From Micropterix aruncella (Eukaryota; Arthropoda; Insecta; Lepidoptera; Micropterigidae): a stretch of DNA of 64,000 nucleotides. The notes under the pieces are model-generated. The model ran no database searches. It had not been told where the DNA came from and saw only the letters and a program-made list of their open reading frames with translations. The stretch lies in the NCBI GenBank assembly GCA_944548615.1, contig OX155961.1, forward strand, positions 10,872,673 through 10,936,672. Reading direction: 5' to 3'. The translations under genes were made by a program, and so were the position numbers. This document shows positions 21,971 through 34,300 of this stretch, one piece after another; positions within the stretch are counted from its first letter, which is position 1, and every line of letters starts with the position of its first letter.

Positions 21971-22508
21971 GGTTCTTTTTTATTAAAATAATATGCTAAA
22001 AGATTTTAACAAGGTATCAAAATCTAGTTTCCTTCCAAAGGCTGGCAATTTTCTTATTTTTTCGTACAAATTTGCAGGGAGACTTCAGTAGTTGTTTCAA
22101 GTGTTTGCGTTTCTACATCATTGAACAGGTATCTAAAAAAATCGGTTGTGTCAACCCATGACTTTCTCGGCAAGTAGACAACCCCTTCGCCCCTCCCCAA
22201 CCACCCCACCTCCACCACCCCACACCAACCCAACCTCCCCCACGATAGTGTGGTAACGATGGACATCGACTGATATATTCTACCGTCGATCGATGCAATA
22301 GATTGATTAACGATCGATTGGTGTGGTGGCAACCTAACTTGTGAACTTGAAAATACCGATTGTCTATGTTGACGGGGAAATAGCGTCTCCTTATGAAGAC
22401 ATTACCCAAAAATCATATAGAACACTATAATAGCGTGCCCCGCGATTTTTGCAAGGAAGGAGTTAAACGCATACGTGCACATCGCCCGCGGTTGAAGGGG
22501 TTAATACA
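21971..22508. other. Spacer with pyrimidine/A-rich tract
   Basis: 22185-22245 is a C- and A-rich low-complexity run (CCCCACCTCCACC type). No gene recognised; frames on both strands follow the repeat. Confidence 0.45.
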
Positions 22509-22729
22509 AGGTCTGTTCAGAAAATAACCGAACATTTTAAATTACGCACTAAAGGATATATTTAATGATATGCGGTTGGCAGCCCTGCTGTGAGCATACC
22601 TTCCTTTACAACCACATGTTCTTGGTTGATGTCTCGGTTAGTTTACGTGATATTGTTATTTGAGTGTCAAGTGTTATTAGTGTGCGATTTTTGAAATGTG
22701 CGATTTTCCAGAGCAACGATGCAACGTAA

Positions 22730-23335
22730 ACTTTTACTGACGATGAAACATTTAAGAAAAGGATCCGGATACGATTACGGCTACGATATTGAGACAAATC
22801 ATCAGAATGGACTAGCAAAGGATTCCGACGCCCCAAGAAAGCAGGTCAGTCTCGATCCAATGTCAAAGTGATGCCCACTTTTTTTTTTATATGGAATTGT
22901 GCATTTTGATTTCTTGCCTCAAGGTGAAACAGTGAACCTTGTGTAGTATCAAGGTGTTTTGCAATAGTTACGTGAAAAAAGAGACCAGAGTTGTCTGCCA
23001 AAAGAGGCTTGTCTGTTATCTGCCAAAAGAGACCAGAGTTGTGGCGAGAAAGCTCATGGTTGTTGCACCTCGACAATGCGCCCGCAAAATCAGCTTTGTC
23101 AATTCGTCAGTTTTGTGCCAAATATCATATGACTGTCCTCCCGCAGCCTCGTTACTGGCCAGACCTGGCTCCTGGCGATTTTTTCTTATTTCCAAAACAA
23201 AATCAGTGCTGCAAGAATTCCGTTTTCAGATTAATGATGACATCAAAGCAAATTCGGCACAGAACTTGAAGGCGTTTTCAGATTAATGACGACATCAAAG
23301 CAAATTCGGCACAGACCTTGAAGGCGTTTTCATAT
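22730..23335 (+). pseudogene. Mariner transposase remnant (catalytic region)
   Basis: Pieces in several frames: SSEWTSKGFRRPKKAGQSRS near 22800, and LLHLDNAPAKSALSIRQFCA followed by YWPDLAPGDFFLFPK (23040-23200). The second and third catalytic positions are the Asp of LDNAP and the Asp of WPDLAP, the mariner DD34D layout. Frameshifts and stops make it inactive. Confidence 0.88.
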
Positions 23336-23456
23336 TAATGATGACATCAAAGCAAATTCGGCACAGACCTTTGTAATCGAATTAATCGATTACAAATTTT
23401 TACGAGGCGTTTTCAGATTAATGATGACATCAAAGCAAATTCGGCACAGACCTAAA
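23216..23456 (+). repeat. Four ~52-bp tandem repeats inside the mariner coding region
   Basis: The unit TTTTCAGATTAATGATGACA followed by TCAAAGCAAATTCGGCACAG repeats four times. The third unit carries an extra 30-nt insert with an 11-bp perfect inverted repeat (TTTGTAATCGA / TCGATTACAAA around ATTAA, about 23371-23397). Confidence 0.9.
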
Positions 23457-23625
23457 GACCAACTCAAATGAAGCTATGGAGGGTTGCCTAGCGAAATGAA
23501 AATACCGCTGGGAATAGACTGAGAACAGGGGAGGCGAGAACTTTGAAGTGGACAAGGATTAAAAATCTATAAAAGTAATAAGAAAGTGTAACAAAATAAA
23601 GGTTGGTTATTTCTTGAACAGACCT

Positions 23626-24956
23626 CGTTAACCTTTTATCTATTATTATCAATGGAAAATGTTCATAGCGTCCGCGTCCATTGGGAGCAGTGCCCGGGCG
23701 CAACCTGCCTAAATGCAACAAAGGACAATCAGTCCACCTTGGACCAAACCAGTTACGACCGGCGTTGTCTTAGGTATTCAGGTTGTCCAAGCATCTAACT
23801 TTTTAGCTATGTTACAACATTGCCAAAAATTTAGATGCTACAAAATCTTAATTATAATCTCATCACTTAAGAGTTAAAAATTAAACGCATTTAAATGGAA
23901 AACAAAATTTTATTAAACATAATGCATGGTAAACACATTTTTACGATACGATTTCTCGGCAACAATGATATCATTATTTAAACAATTTTTTTTTGCATTT
24001 TTTTTCTCAGAAGAAAGATTTGTTCTCGACGGTTAAACCTTATTTGCTAAAAATCTATTTTTTAACAGATGTTTTTCAGTTTAAGCGCTTGCATATTTAT
24101 AAGTAGTTAAGTAGGGGAGTACTAGGACCGACTTTTAAGTCGAAAAGCAGATCAAAGTGTGTATTTATATTGTCTGGCTCGTATTCATTTTTATAAAACT
24201 AGATATATTAGGATTACGCAAAATAGAGATATGTGTTTCAAGCAAAAATATAGTGAGATATCTAAAAGAGAGTGAACATCGTTGTTGGATAATTATATTC
24301 AGTCGTTTAATCGAGAATAAGGCGGGACAACAACTACTAGGAGGGGGGCATGTATAACATTATATTTTATCACAAGAATATCTTTTTCTGCGCGGTAATA
24401 CTAACATTAAAATATTGCTTTTATTGCGGCTTTTTCGGTAAATCATATATATTTATTTAGTTACAATGTAACATGACTAGTCTAATTTCTACTTAAAAAT
24501 TAGAATGAAATAATAAATAAAAATCTCAATTAGCTATAATGTTATCTTACACTCTGACGTCGTTAAAATCTAATTATATTACGATTAAATATTGTATACA
24601 TATATTATATAAATATTTAAATTGCTCGATTGAAGGAAAGACGTATAACATGATATAACATTTTTCGAATTTCAAACAAACTATACACCTAAGCGAAATT
24701 TGAAAATAAAACGTGCAGTGCAATACTGAGAAACATTTGTCTTTTCATTCGTCTATTTAATTTCTCTATAGTTAAAAGATAAGCGATTCGATTACAAATT
24801 TTAGCCGATCGTACGGTAAACTTTAAGGCCATTATATACTCTCCCGCGTCGTTTGTGGATTAACAAAATAAGTACACCACAATTCAATAAAAAAAAAATA
24901 ACAAAATATAACTTTCAAAACATTTACAGATAAAATCAATGACTATAAAACTCTAG
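23626..24956. other. AT-rich intergenic DNA between mariner and Rbcn-3A 3' end
   Basis: No gene or known repeat recognised. It may include distal Rbcn-3A 3' UTR if one of the distal poly(A) hexamers (24452, 24419) is used. Confidence 0.45.
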
Positions 24957-25146
24957 TTTTATTCTTTACAATAATATGCGGGGTTCGGTGCTCGCCTCTT
25001 CTTTATATTGAGGTATTTAATTTTTTATAAAAGGCAAAAGCGTCATTCGATTAATACTGACTTTGGTTAGAGCTGTAGTTGGACTTTCTTCAATATAGGA
25101 AAAGACGCTCGAAGAATTTTATTCGACCAAAGAGTAGGGTTGTGGT
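24957..25146 (-). terminator. Candidate 3' UTR and poly(A) signals of Rbcn-3A
   Basis: Downstream of the stop on the minus strand, AATAAA hexamers occur at 25118-25123 (about 24 nt after the stop, probably too close) and at 24958-24963. Further copies lie at 24452-24457 and 24419-24424. Which one is used cannot be decided without transcript data. Confidence 0.4.
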
Positions 25147-25368
25147 TTAATGGTGGGCGCTTCCGTGATGAGAGTGGTGTCCGGGCGCCGGCTCTTTCTC
25201 CGGAAGTTTCCGCACTTTCATGGTCCCATCGGCGCCGCACGAGAACAGCCGGTTGGACGCATCCATGTGAAGCTGCACCACGCCCTGGCCGATGTGCTTG
25301 AAGAACGAGCTGCGGGCGTGCTCGCCCACGAACCAGTGCAACAGGGTGTTACCGGAAATCGACCACAC
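25147..25368 (-). CDS. Rbcn-3A: Rbcn-3A terminal coding exon j with stop
   Basis: The acceptor tttacttag precedes GTG TGG (V-W) at 25368 and the frame closes with TAA at 25147-25149; 73 residues. Blocks VWSISGNTLLHWFVGEHARS and LFSCGADGTMKVRKLPE are the conserved last blade and C-terminus of DMXL proteins. The final residues form a His/Gly/Ser tail (HHSHHGSAHH) that is not conserved in vertebrates. Confidence 0.97.
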   Translation of the reverse strand: MWSISGNTLLHWFVGEHARSSFFKHIGQGVVQLHMDASNRLFSCGADGTMKVRKLPEKEPAPGHHSHHGSAHH

Positions 25369-28300
25369 CTAAGTAAAGAGACAGTTAATCAGTGCCCTGC
25401 TCCCTTTTGCCTTCCTATCTGCAACTGTGCCATGCATAAGCGAGGCCATGGCCTTAGCCAAAATGATTATCCAGGAATACCGGAACTTTTCAACATTATA
25501 AATAACTACTTTATTACTTAAAATTACACAAATGTCTATTTTCCTACTCTAATATTATTCTTCGAGAGTGAGACGATAAGTAGCCTAGCACTCGAGGTGC
25601 CATCTAGAACTGGCGAACCCATCACCCCAGGAAACAATATGTAATCGTTCTTTCAATCTGGAGCGAACGTAGAGACTTAGAGACGACACAGTTCACCATA
25701 TAGCTATGCCAACAAGCCCGTAAGAGGCCAACGCCTTACCGCCGAGCGCTGGGGAGTGAAGTGAATTTCTCCGTTCTTCCGACTGGTTACGGGTCCAAAG
25801 TCGCTTGCGAGGCCTTTACTTGTTGTTCGTTCAGCGGCAATTCGGTTTGAATTTATCGCGGGCCATGGCAACCTTTGCTCCTCATACCGCTTGGGATTAG
25901 GTGGCTAATTAGTCATTCCGAGAGTGGCAAGTAGCCACTGCTTAGGATACACCCCCCGCTGCTTAGGAAACCCCAGATCCGTCGATGTCATTCCCAGACA
26001 TCTCGAGTTATTCGCCGGAGTGCACAGATGATTGGCTGACACTTCACAAACCGCCCAGTAGCGCCTAAGATCATCCCCCAGGGGAAACTAATCCACCATG
26101 CATGCAATGAAAGGCAGGGGAAACAGAGTCCTCACTGAGGTAAACCCTCTTCGAGGAGGCTTCTGGATAGGAGCTGAACCTAGAGTTGAGCCGACCCCAA
26201 AGAACATAGTATGTCTTAGTGTCCCAACTGCACTAGAAATATTGTACCAATACCCCCATGGTTTTAAAAACTTTTTTTGTCCAAACATAGGTGTATGTTT
26301 GGCACACGATCAAAATATCCAGTATGTGCTTTTGAGGCATCACGAAAACATCGCGATCTCGGCGCGAGGTTAATTACGCGACTAGGTAGGTATAGCGAAA
26401 GTGCATTCTTCCAATTTTGAGGATATAAATCAATTTTATTTTTTCAAGAAATGGAGAAGCGCGGCGGGTGAGCATTTTATTTTTGTTTCGCACAGAAGTC
26501 AATCGAGCAATCGGCGGCAACGATGCGTAAGCTGCACTTAATGTCCTTCGATAACCGATATTTTCTTTTTTCCTCAGTCGTCAAATCGACGCATAGTCGG
26601 CATCGAAAAAGGGCACGGCGGGAAGCGGCTTCGGCCGGACCGCCGAGAGGATGCGTAAGATCCGAGGTCGTCACGCGCACTCGTCCTCGCGGTCGGGAGA
26701 GCCGTCGGGCGAGGCGACGAGTATTTTAGACCCCTCACGGAGGACGAAGCCGCGGCGGAAGCTCTCGGAGAGGTTTGAATTATCGCTCGCCGCCTCTTAG
26801 AAGCTTCGAAACGGAGCGCGGAACGAAGGCTCGTTCCTCGCATCGCCGCCTTCGCCCGCTGAAGTCGACGATCTCGATCGTCTCGTCGACGATGGCATCT
26901 CCCGTAGCGTCCGCGGCGAGAGAGACACGAAAGAATGCGAACGCGAAAGACAGTAACGGTAATAGAATAGAGAAAGCAAACCTTCACGTAATGGAATAGA
27001 TGGAAGCAAACCTTGATGTCCCCGTCGGCGGCGCCGGTGGCGAAGGCGTTGCCCTGCGGCGCGAGGGCCACGGCGCGCACGGCCGCCTCGTGCGCCTGCC
27101 AGCGGTGGCGCGGCGCGCGCTGGCGCACGTCCCACGCGCACACGTCGCCCCGCCGCCCGCCCGACACCAGCGCGCCCGCACCGCCCGCCCACGCGCAGCA
27201 CAGCGCGCCCGCCTCGTGGCTCGACCACGCTGGGGAGAGAGCCGCGCTTAACCCTTACCCTGCGCCCGCTTAGCCCCTTCGGCCGCGCGCAGCGCGCAGA
27301 CGAGCGAGCGTTAGCCCTCCGCCCTCGCAGACGCCGCTCCTAGTCCCGGCGCGGCGATGGAATTTTACCACTCGACGGTTGGAGACTGAGAAATCCGCCG
27401 TCGAGCCTTCGTTCCTTCGCAGCGCCGCATCGGGAATCTCGCACCGTTTAATTATTATCTATCGTCGAGGATTTGACCAACCGTCTATAACATCGCCGAT
27501 TATCTATGTATACTCGTTATATATTTATATCTCGTTATCTATGTATATCTCGTTATGCCATACGGCAACGCTGGCAGCTTAAAGGTTAATAGAACGAACG
27601 ACGAAAGCTTTCCCCGCCTATATTAATGCAAAAACTTTCAGAAACTAACCAAGTCACGTTACTCAATTACAAAATGCACACGGTATTCTCGCCTAGAAAG
27701 AGCTGCATCTGCTCGTCTCAAACGGAGAGAATGCATCACACTACGCATCGGTAAAAACAATCAACAAAAAAAAACCGTATAATTTTGAAAGTATGTTCGA
27801 CCGCTGGGAGTGTGTGGATTTCAAATATGGAAGTAAACTTTCAATAAGACACCGACTCACTCGAGGCGGCATTTCACAAAAATTCTATATGGGCTGCGAT
27901 CTAGGAAATACGAGGAAAAGCTTACGAGTTTTTATCTGCCAGCGCTACAGAAGAAACGGCTGAGAGAAGATATGACTGAAACCTACGAGATGCCGAGCGA
28001 TCATTACAGTGTTTGACCAAACCTCAAACGTTCACCGACACGTAAAGTGTTAAGCCGAGTAAAGTCGAACTTTTCATTTTATGCCCGAAAGAACTTTCTT
28101 GTGAACCGTTATAACGTACGATTAGTAATCCAATCGCGTTATACCAACAAGAAACAAGAGCGCCATCGCGTTTATTTAAAACGCGAAAAAGAAAAAAATA
28201 CCATAGGTTAGGTTATGACCGAAAATTAAAAAAACCACCTCAGGGTCGGGGAAAGAATTTACTTTGTCACTAAATTTGGCAAGACAGAGAATAAACCTTC

Positions 28301-31300
28301 GCAATTTTAAAATAAAACTACAAATTTAAAGTTAGAAAACAAGATCCTTTTATTAGCAGGTAGTTCCTCCTTCTATCTCCTCTCCATACATGTGGTACAG
28401 ACTTCAGAAATGTGACATGTGATACGTTTTTCAGTTCAAACGGACATCCAGGCGAGAAAAGTCAGGGCACGGTGGGCCGATTTATTGTAGAATTTACATT
28501 GGAATATAGAAAAAGGCGGCACAGCCAAAAAACCGCTGTGACGAAAAGAGAAACACACCATTACTACAAAACTCGTTTATCTCATTGAAACCCCAAAAGA
28601 ATTAAACGCTTACCGAAAAATGAGACCTTGTTCACATAACTTTAAAAACGCCGCACTTCTGGTGCACACAACTCGCGGATCACCCGGCTTTTAACGGGTT
28701 TTTTGTCGCCCGGCGCGAGTTAGAAGTACTCTTCCTCGCGCCATCTTGGAAAAAATGATGCCCTCAATTATGTAAGTGTGGCTAGTTTGGACAGACTGGA
28801 CTGCCTGCAGTTATACCAACTTTAGGAGATTTAAAAAAAAACTCATAGCTACTCATGTTCACTAAAATAGTAATATTTTAGGTAATATTTATTACATTTA
28901 TTAAAATTCTTTTTGAACTCGATTTTTAAGTAAATCCCTCGTTTTTTTGTCATGGCAAGAACACCAGAAGGGTAATTTTTTATTGGGCTGTGCAATACGG
29001 CTATCTCTATTATGACAGATCCAAACGTCAAAGCTTTTAGCAATTTTGTATTGTTAGATGTTTTGCGATTTTGAACCCTGATTCCGAAAACAACTCAAAA
29101 ACTGAGTAAGACCAATACAAAAAAACACTAGAAATACAAGCGAAACATGTTGCAATGCGTGCAACATGTTTTTGAAACATAACATGCCACGCAAATTTGG
29201 ATTTTTGTTACACCGTATTGAAATGAGTATAACCCCAACTTAAAGGAATATAAGAATAGAAAAATACAAATAAATACAATATTATTCATACATAATTCGA
29301 AACAATAATACTATAATTAATCATTATAAATGCCGACAAACATTTAAAATAAAACAACAGACAATAAGGTAATAATTGACCCTAATCTGGAAACAATATT
29401 TCTGCAAAACGTAAGCAAAAATAGCAACCAAATTAAATAATTCATGCTACTAATATTTCTTCCATTCCACTTTCTTCATGCTTCATTCCACTTTCATGCT
29501 ACTAATACTACTAATACTAAAGATCCAGAATATTGATACTAATCCTCATAATGACATACAGCTATTGAAATGAAGCATAGCCTATACTTCCCTTCAAATG
29601 AGCGAAATTATCAGAAGAATTACAATATCTAAAACAATTTCTCAAATCTAATTAAATAAAATTGGTATTGGATAAAACTGATATTCTTGGTACGCACATG
29701 CTCATGGTGGGGGCCAGACCTGGAAAGGCTACGTCGAGGACTCAGGACACTCTTTAACCGAGCAAAAAATACCAGAACCAGTGAGGACTGAGATAAATAC
29801 AAAACGGCACAAAAACACTACAAGAAGCGGATCAGATTCTGGAGAACAGAATCCTGGCAAAACTTCTGTAGTAGCATAAACTCAACGAACCAAGCCGGAA
29901 GAATAAAGAAAATCCTAGCTAAAGGTGAGCCCAACCTCCTAGGCTCCCTAAAAAAAGGAAGACGGCACTTACACAAACACAGATGTAGAAACCAGCTCAG
30001 TACTCCTGGAAACACACTTTCCTGGATGTCAAATCACAGAAGATCCTGAGTGGCCAGACGAAAACTACAGCACACCAACAACCCAAGAATGGGAAGTTGC
30101 AAACAAGATAGTAACTGCGGACAAGATAAAATGGGCCCTGAAAAGCTTCAAACCTTTCAAATCCGCAGGGCTGGATGGCATTTTCCCAGCACTACTACAA
30201 TGGCAACCAAGCCATGCAACAAAATACTTACTGCCAATCTATAGGGCCTGCATAGCCTTCAAATACATTCCAAAGGCATGGAGAGAGGCGAAAGTAGTAT
30301 TCTTACCGAAACCGGGAAAGGAGGACTACTCACATGCCAAATCCTTCAGACCTATCAGCCTAACGTCTTTCTTACTAAAGACGTTAGAAAGACTGATGGA
30401 CCGTCACCTAAGGGATGGGGCACTAAGAAATAAACAACTACACCCACAACAACACGCCTACACAAAAGGCAAATCAACAGAGTCGGCACTACACATGGTG
30501 GTGCACAAAATAGAATCGGCTCTAACAAATAAGCTGTCAACACTCGCCGCCTTTATAGACATAGAAGGCGCTTTTGACAAAACCATGCACAACAGCATAA
30601 ACCACGCCCTACAGGAACTTAAGGTGGAACCAGTGACCATAAAATGAATCACGGAGCTGGTTAGCAAAAGGGCGGTCCAGATAGTGATGAATACTACCAC
30701 AAGAGCGAAGGTAGTTAAAGGATGCCCCCAAGGGGGGGTCCTATCACCACTTCTATGGAACATAGTAGTGGACAGCCTCATAAAAACACTAAATGAAAGG
30801 GGTTACACTACTATTGGTTATGCCGACGACCTAACAAAAATGATTAATGGAAACGCAGAAAATATGCTATGTAAAGTCATGCGCTCAGCTTTGAAGATAG
30901 TAGAAAAATGGTGCGACGAACATAAATTGTCAGTAAATCCGAAAAAGACAGAACTCATCCTCTTCACCAACAAGAGGAAGTTACCAGAACTACAAGTACC
31001 AAAATTATTCAACACCAAACTCTCCCTATCTACAGAGGTGAAATATCTGGGAGTCATCCTTGACAGCAAATTAAACTGGGCGAGTCATATCGAAGCCAAA
31101 ACAAAGAGGGCCTGCCTAACTTTTTGGCAGTGTCGGAGACTAGTGGGGAAAAAATGGGGTCTCAACCCAAAAATCACACTCTGGCTGTACACATCAGTCA
31201 TCAGGCCCTCTCTGACTTATGGATCAGTTGTATGGTGGCCCAGAACACAACTGACCACAGTGAAAGCGAGACTCCAGAGCCTGCAACGCTTAGCGTGTGT

Positions 31301-34300
31301 AGCAGCCACTGGATGTATGAGAACCACACCATCGGCCGCACTAGAGTACCTCCTAAACATGAGACCTCTGGATCTTGTCATCCAAGAGGAGGCTAAGGCA
31401 GCCGCTCTAAGACTAAGAGCAAATGGACTGTGGAAACAAAACACAGAAACACCACACTCAAAAATTCTGAAACGGGTTCTAGAAGAAATACCTCTTCTGG
31501 ACGCACCCATGGACAGGATAATATGCCATCATGTCTTTGATCGAAGATACAATATCCAACTTATTGCAGAACCAGCAGATCACTCTGGTACAAATGAAGT
31601 AAGGATATACACAGATGGCTCCAAAACCACTCAAGGTACCGGAGCCGGCGTCTTCTCAAATGATCTAAACATCAAAATATCAATTACCCTAGGCAACCTA
31701 AATACGATCTTCCAAGCAGAATGCATTGGCATCACCAGAGCAGCACAAGCAGTTGCAGCCAAAGATGTCGGAGACCTAAGCTTGAAATTTGTCTCCGACA
31801 GTGCCTCCGTGCTACAAGCGCTAGCAAAAAATACTATAACCTCTGTCCTTGTACTGGAATGCCACAATGCGCTTCAATCCATTGCAGGGTCAAATAGAGT
31901 GACCCTGCAATGGATTTAAGGGCACAGCGACTCACTGGGAAACGACGCGGCAGACGAACTGGCCAAAAGGGGATCAAAGGAAATATTATATGGACCGGAA
32001 CCCTTGATGCCCATTCCCCAGGCCCAAATAAAAACATGGCTACGCAGGAACACCGAAGAAACCCACCTTACAGAATGGAAAAAGAACGCAGGATGCAGGC
32101 AAACAAAGAACGCAGTTCCGGAAGCGTCCAAAAAACTTGCCCGCAACCTCACCAGATTAAAAAGGGACATAATCCGTAAAGTCATAGGTACTATGACAGG
32201 CCACTGTCCCCTAAACAAACACCTGTTTACCATAGGTGTGACAGACAGCCCTCTATGCAGAGGATGCATGGAGGAAGAAGAAACGCCACAGCATGTGCTC
32301 ATGGAATGCAGGAGCGTGGCAGAGCAACGGGCAAGAATACTACAATCTCCAGCATCCGTCCCGGAGGCCTGTAGCAACCCAAACAGGCTGCTAACCTTCT
32401 GGGACAGCCTGGGTTGGCTGGAGTAACATAAATAGAAACATGAGCCACGCACAACAGCCCAATCAAGAGGTCAAGTGCGGGAAAAAGCCCAGACTAACTA
32501 ACTAACTAACTAACTAACGCATATGCTCGGGGTTGAGGGCTCCTGAGTGTAACAACCTCCATGATCCAATATGGTTTACGGGCAAATAGTTAACGGGGTC
32601 GAAGTGGCTTTGCCACGCAACGATTCCCTGTGTAGAATTGACCTCAAGTGAAGTAACCTCAAGTCTTGCAACGATTCATTGAATCCCTTGACAATGACAA
32701 TTTGGTATATTCGTTTGATCTAGTGAGCGGTGAAGATCCTCACGTGGAGTATCCATTGTCAACATGAACTTTGGTCAACATCATAAGGGATGGCTTATCT
32801 TCAGAGGTTTCAAACATAAAATTCTTGCTGGTAAAACACCGCAAAAAATCTTCGGAACGAGAACAGTCTGCGAGGACTATAATTATCCTCTTCGGAACGA
32901 GAACAGTCTGCGAAAACTATAATTATCCCCATGAGGACGAGCATAATTACAGTCTGCAAAGACTGTAATTATCTTCTTCGGAATGAGAATAGTCTGCGAA
33001 GACTATAATTATCCTCTCCGGAACGAGTCCGTCTGGAGCGGCCCTCAGGTGCAACTAAGGAGTTGGAGGAGGTTGCACTAAATAACTTATTAAACCCAAC
33101 AACCCTGATCTGTAAAACATTTTCCAAGAAACCTTATTCCCATCTGGGTTTACATATAAAAGTGATAAAAACTTTAACATGCCATAGCTCAAAACAATGA
33201 TTTCAGACTGAATAAGTTTTTGCAATTAGTCCATGATTTTTTTCTATATTGAGCTATGCATGTAGTCGAAAGCTGACACATTCCTGAAAAAAAACAAAGC
33301 CTTTGAGACTAGGGTCTATCGGAGGATACTCCATTTAATCTGGGTTTAGAGAATTATGAATGAAGATGTCCCAAACAGCTCGGGCAAAAATACTGAAATA
33401 TCGAGGACAATAAAGATAGCGGACTTGGCACCAAAATAAATAAATGACATAAATGATGAAACATTTTTTAAAGTGTATCGTTATTAAAATAATAGCTTAC
33501 CGACAATAAGACATTTCTTTTGCGGCATTAACGAATCCCATATGGCAACATTCTTACTCTCCGAACTGTGACCGACAGTGGCGATCAAACTGCAGGAGCC
33601 CAGAAACACGAAATCGCTGATTCCTTTATTATGGCATTGTTGGGTCTAGAAGCAGGATAAAATATTTGTTAAAAAGAAAAAAGAGGAATAACATAGGATT
33701 ATTTTTGAAGATTAGACCTACAAAGAACGGTCTGCCGGCGGCGGCCGTCGGTCCAACCTGCCAAAGAGACAGATTACCGTCCCCGTCCGCAACGCCAAAT
33801 TTGTTCCCGTGCTCCGAGAAACGCAGACGAGTGACTTTAGCGTATGTTCCGGGCGGACGCGGCGACCAAACGGCGGCATTGTGCCCCCATTCCCACATCT
33901 GCACCGAGCCGTCTTGACCGCCCGTCAAATCTATATAAAAATATTTAAAAACAGAAGTTGTTAACCTGATGAGTTCTTCCGTATTCCCTTAGTTAAAATT
34001 GAAACAAAACAGCTATTCTCGTAGAGAAATTTGTTTAAAAACAACATTGAGGTTTGCAACATCCGTCGTTGTCTTTGCCGACCTCGCAGTCGGGACCTTA
34101 AGAGTCGCAATAGTTAGAGCCTGATTCACATTGAGTCAGTTACTGACTTCAAATTCAAAACAAGTCAGTGCTGATCTGGTACTGCCATCGCGTAAATTGA
34201 TTTTAAGTCAGTACAGCTGTCTCGTCAGTGCTGACTTTAATATTACTGCTATATATTTTGAAATCAGTTCGTCCTCCCGCCACCTGCACCATCGGACTGA

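Larger units (their letters stand above)
22509..23625 (+). mobile_element. Mariner-like transposon, internally rearranged
   Basis: The ends AGGTCTGTTCAGAAAATAAC (22509) and the inverse of AGGTCTGTTCAAGAAATAAC (23625) form terminal inverted repeats. Transposase fragments lie between on the plus strand. The HTH-bearing N-terminus is missing and an internal tandem repeat (23220-23455) has expanded. A flanking TA pair is not evident directly at these ends. Confidence 0.85.
29697..32520 (+). mobile_element. RNase H-bearing non-LTR retrotransposon (I/LOA-like), 3' two-thirds
   Basis: The order is a pre-RT region (WDKYKTAQKHYKKRIRFWRT type), RT, RNase H and a C-terminal Cys/His region, followed by a 3' UTR ending in (TAAC)n at about 32497-32518. 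It lies in the Rbcn-3A intron in opposite orientation to the gene. Frameshifts near 29960 and two in-frame stops (30645, 31917) inactivate it; the 5' end is truncated. Confidence 0.9.

Noticed and set aside
23216..23456. CRISPR-like array
   Set aside because: Units are contiguous with no unique spacers of regular length, and they derive from the mariner coding region in an insect nuclear genome.
26574..27251. Several overlapping Arg/Ala-rich frames
   Set aside because: Side frames of the very GC-rich exon i and its flanks, where stop codons are rare; only the frame continuing the WD40 propeller is supported.
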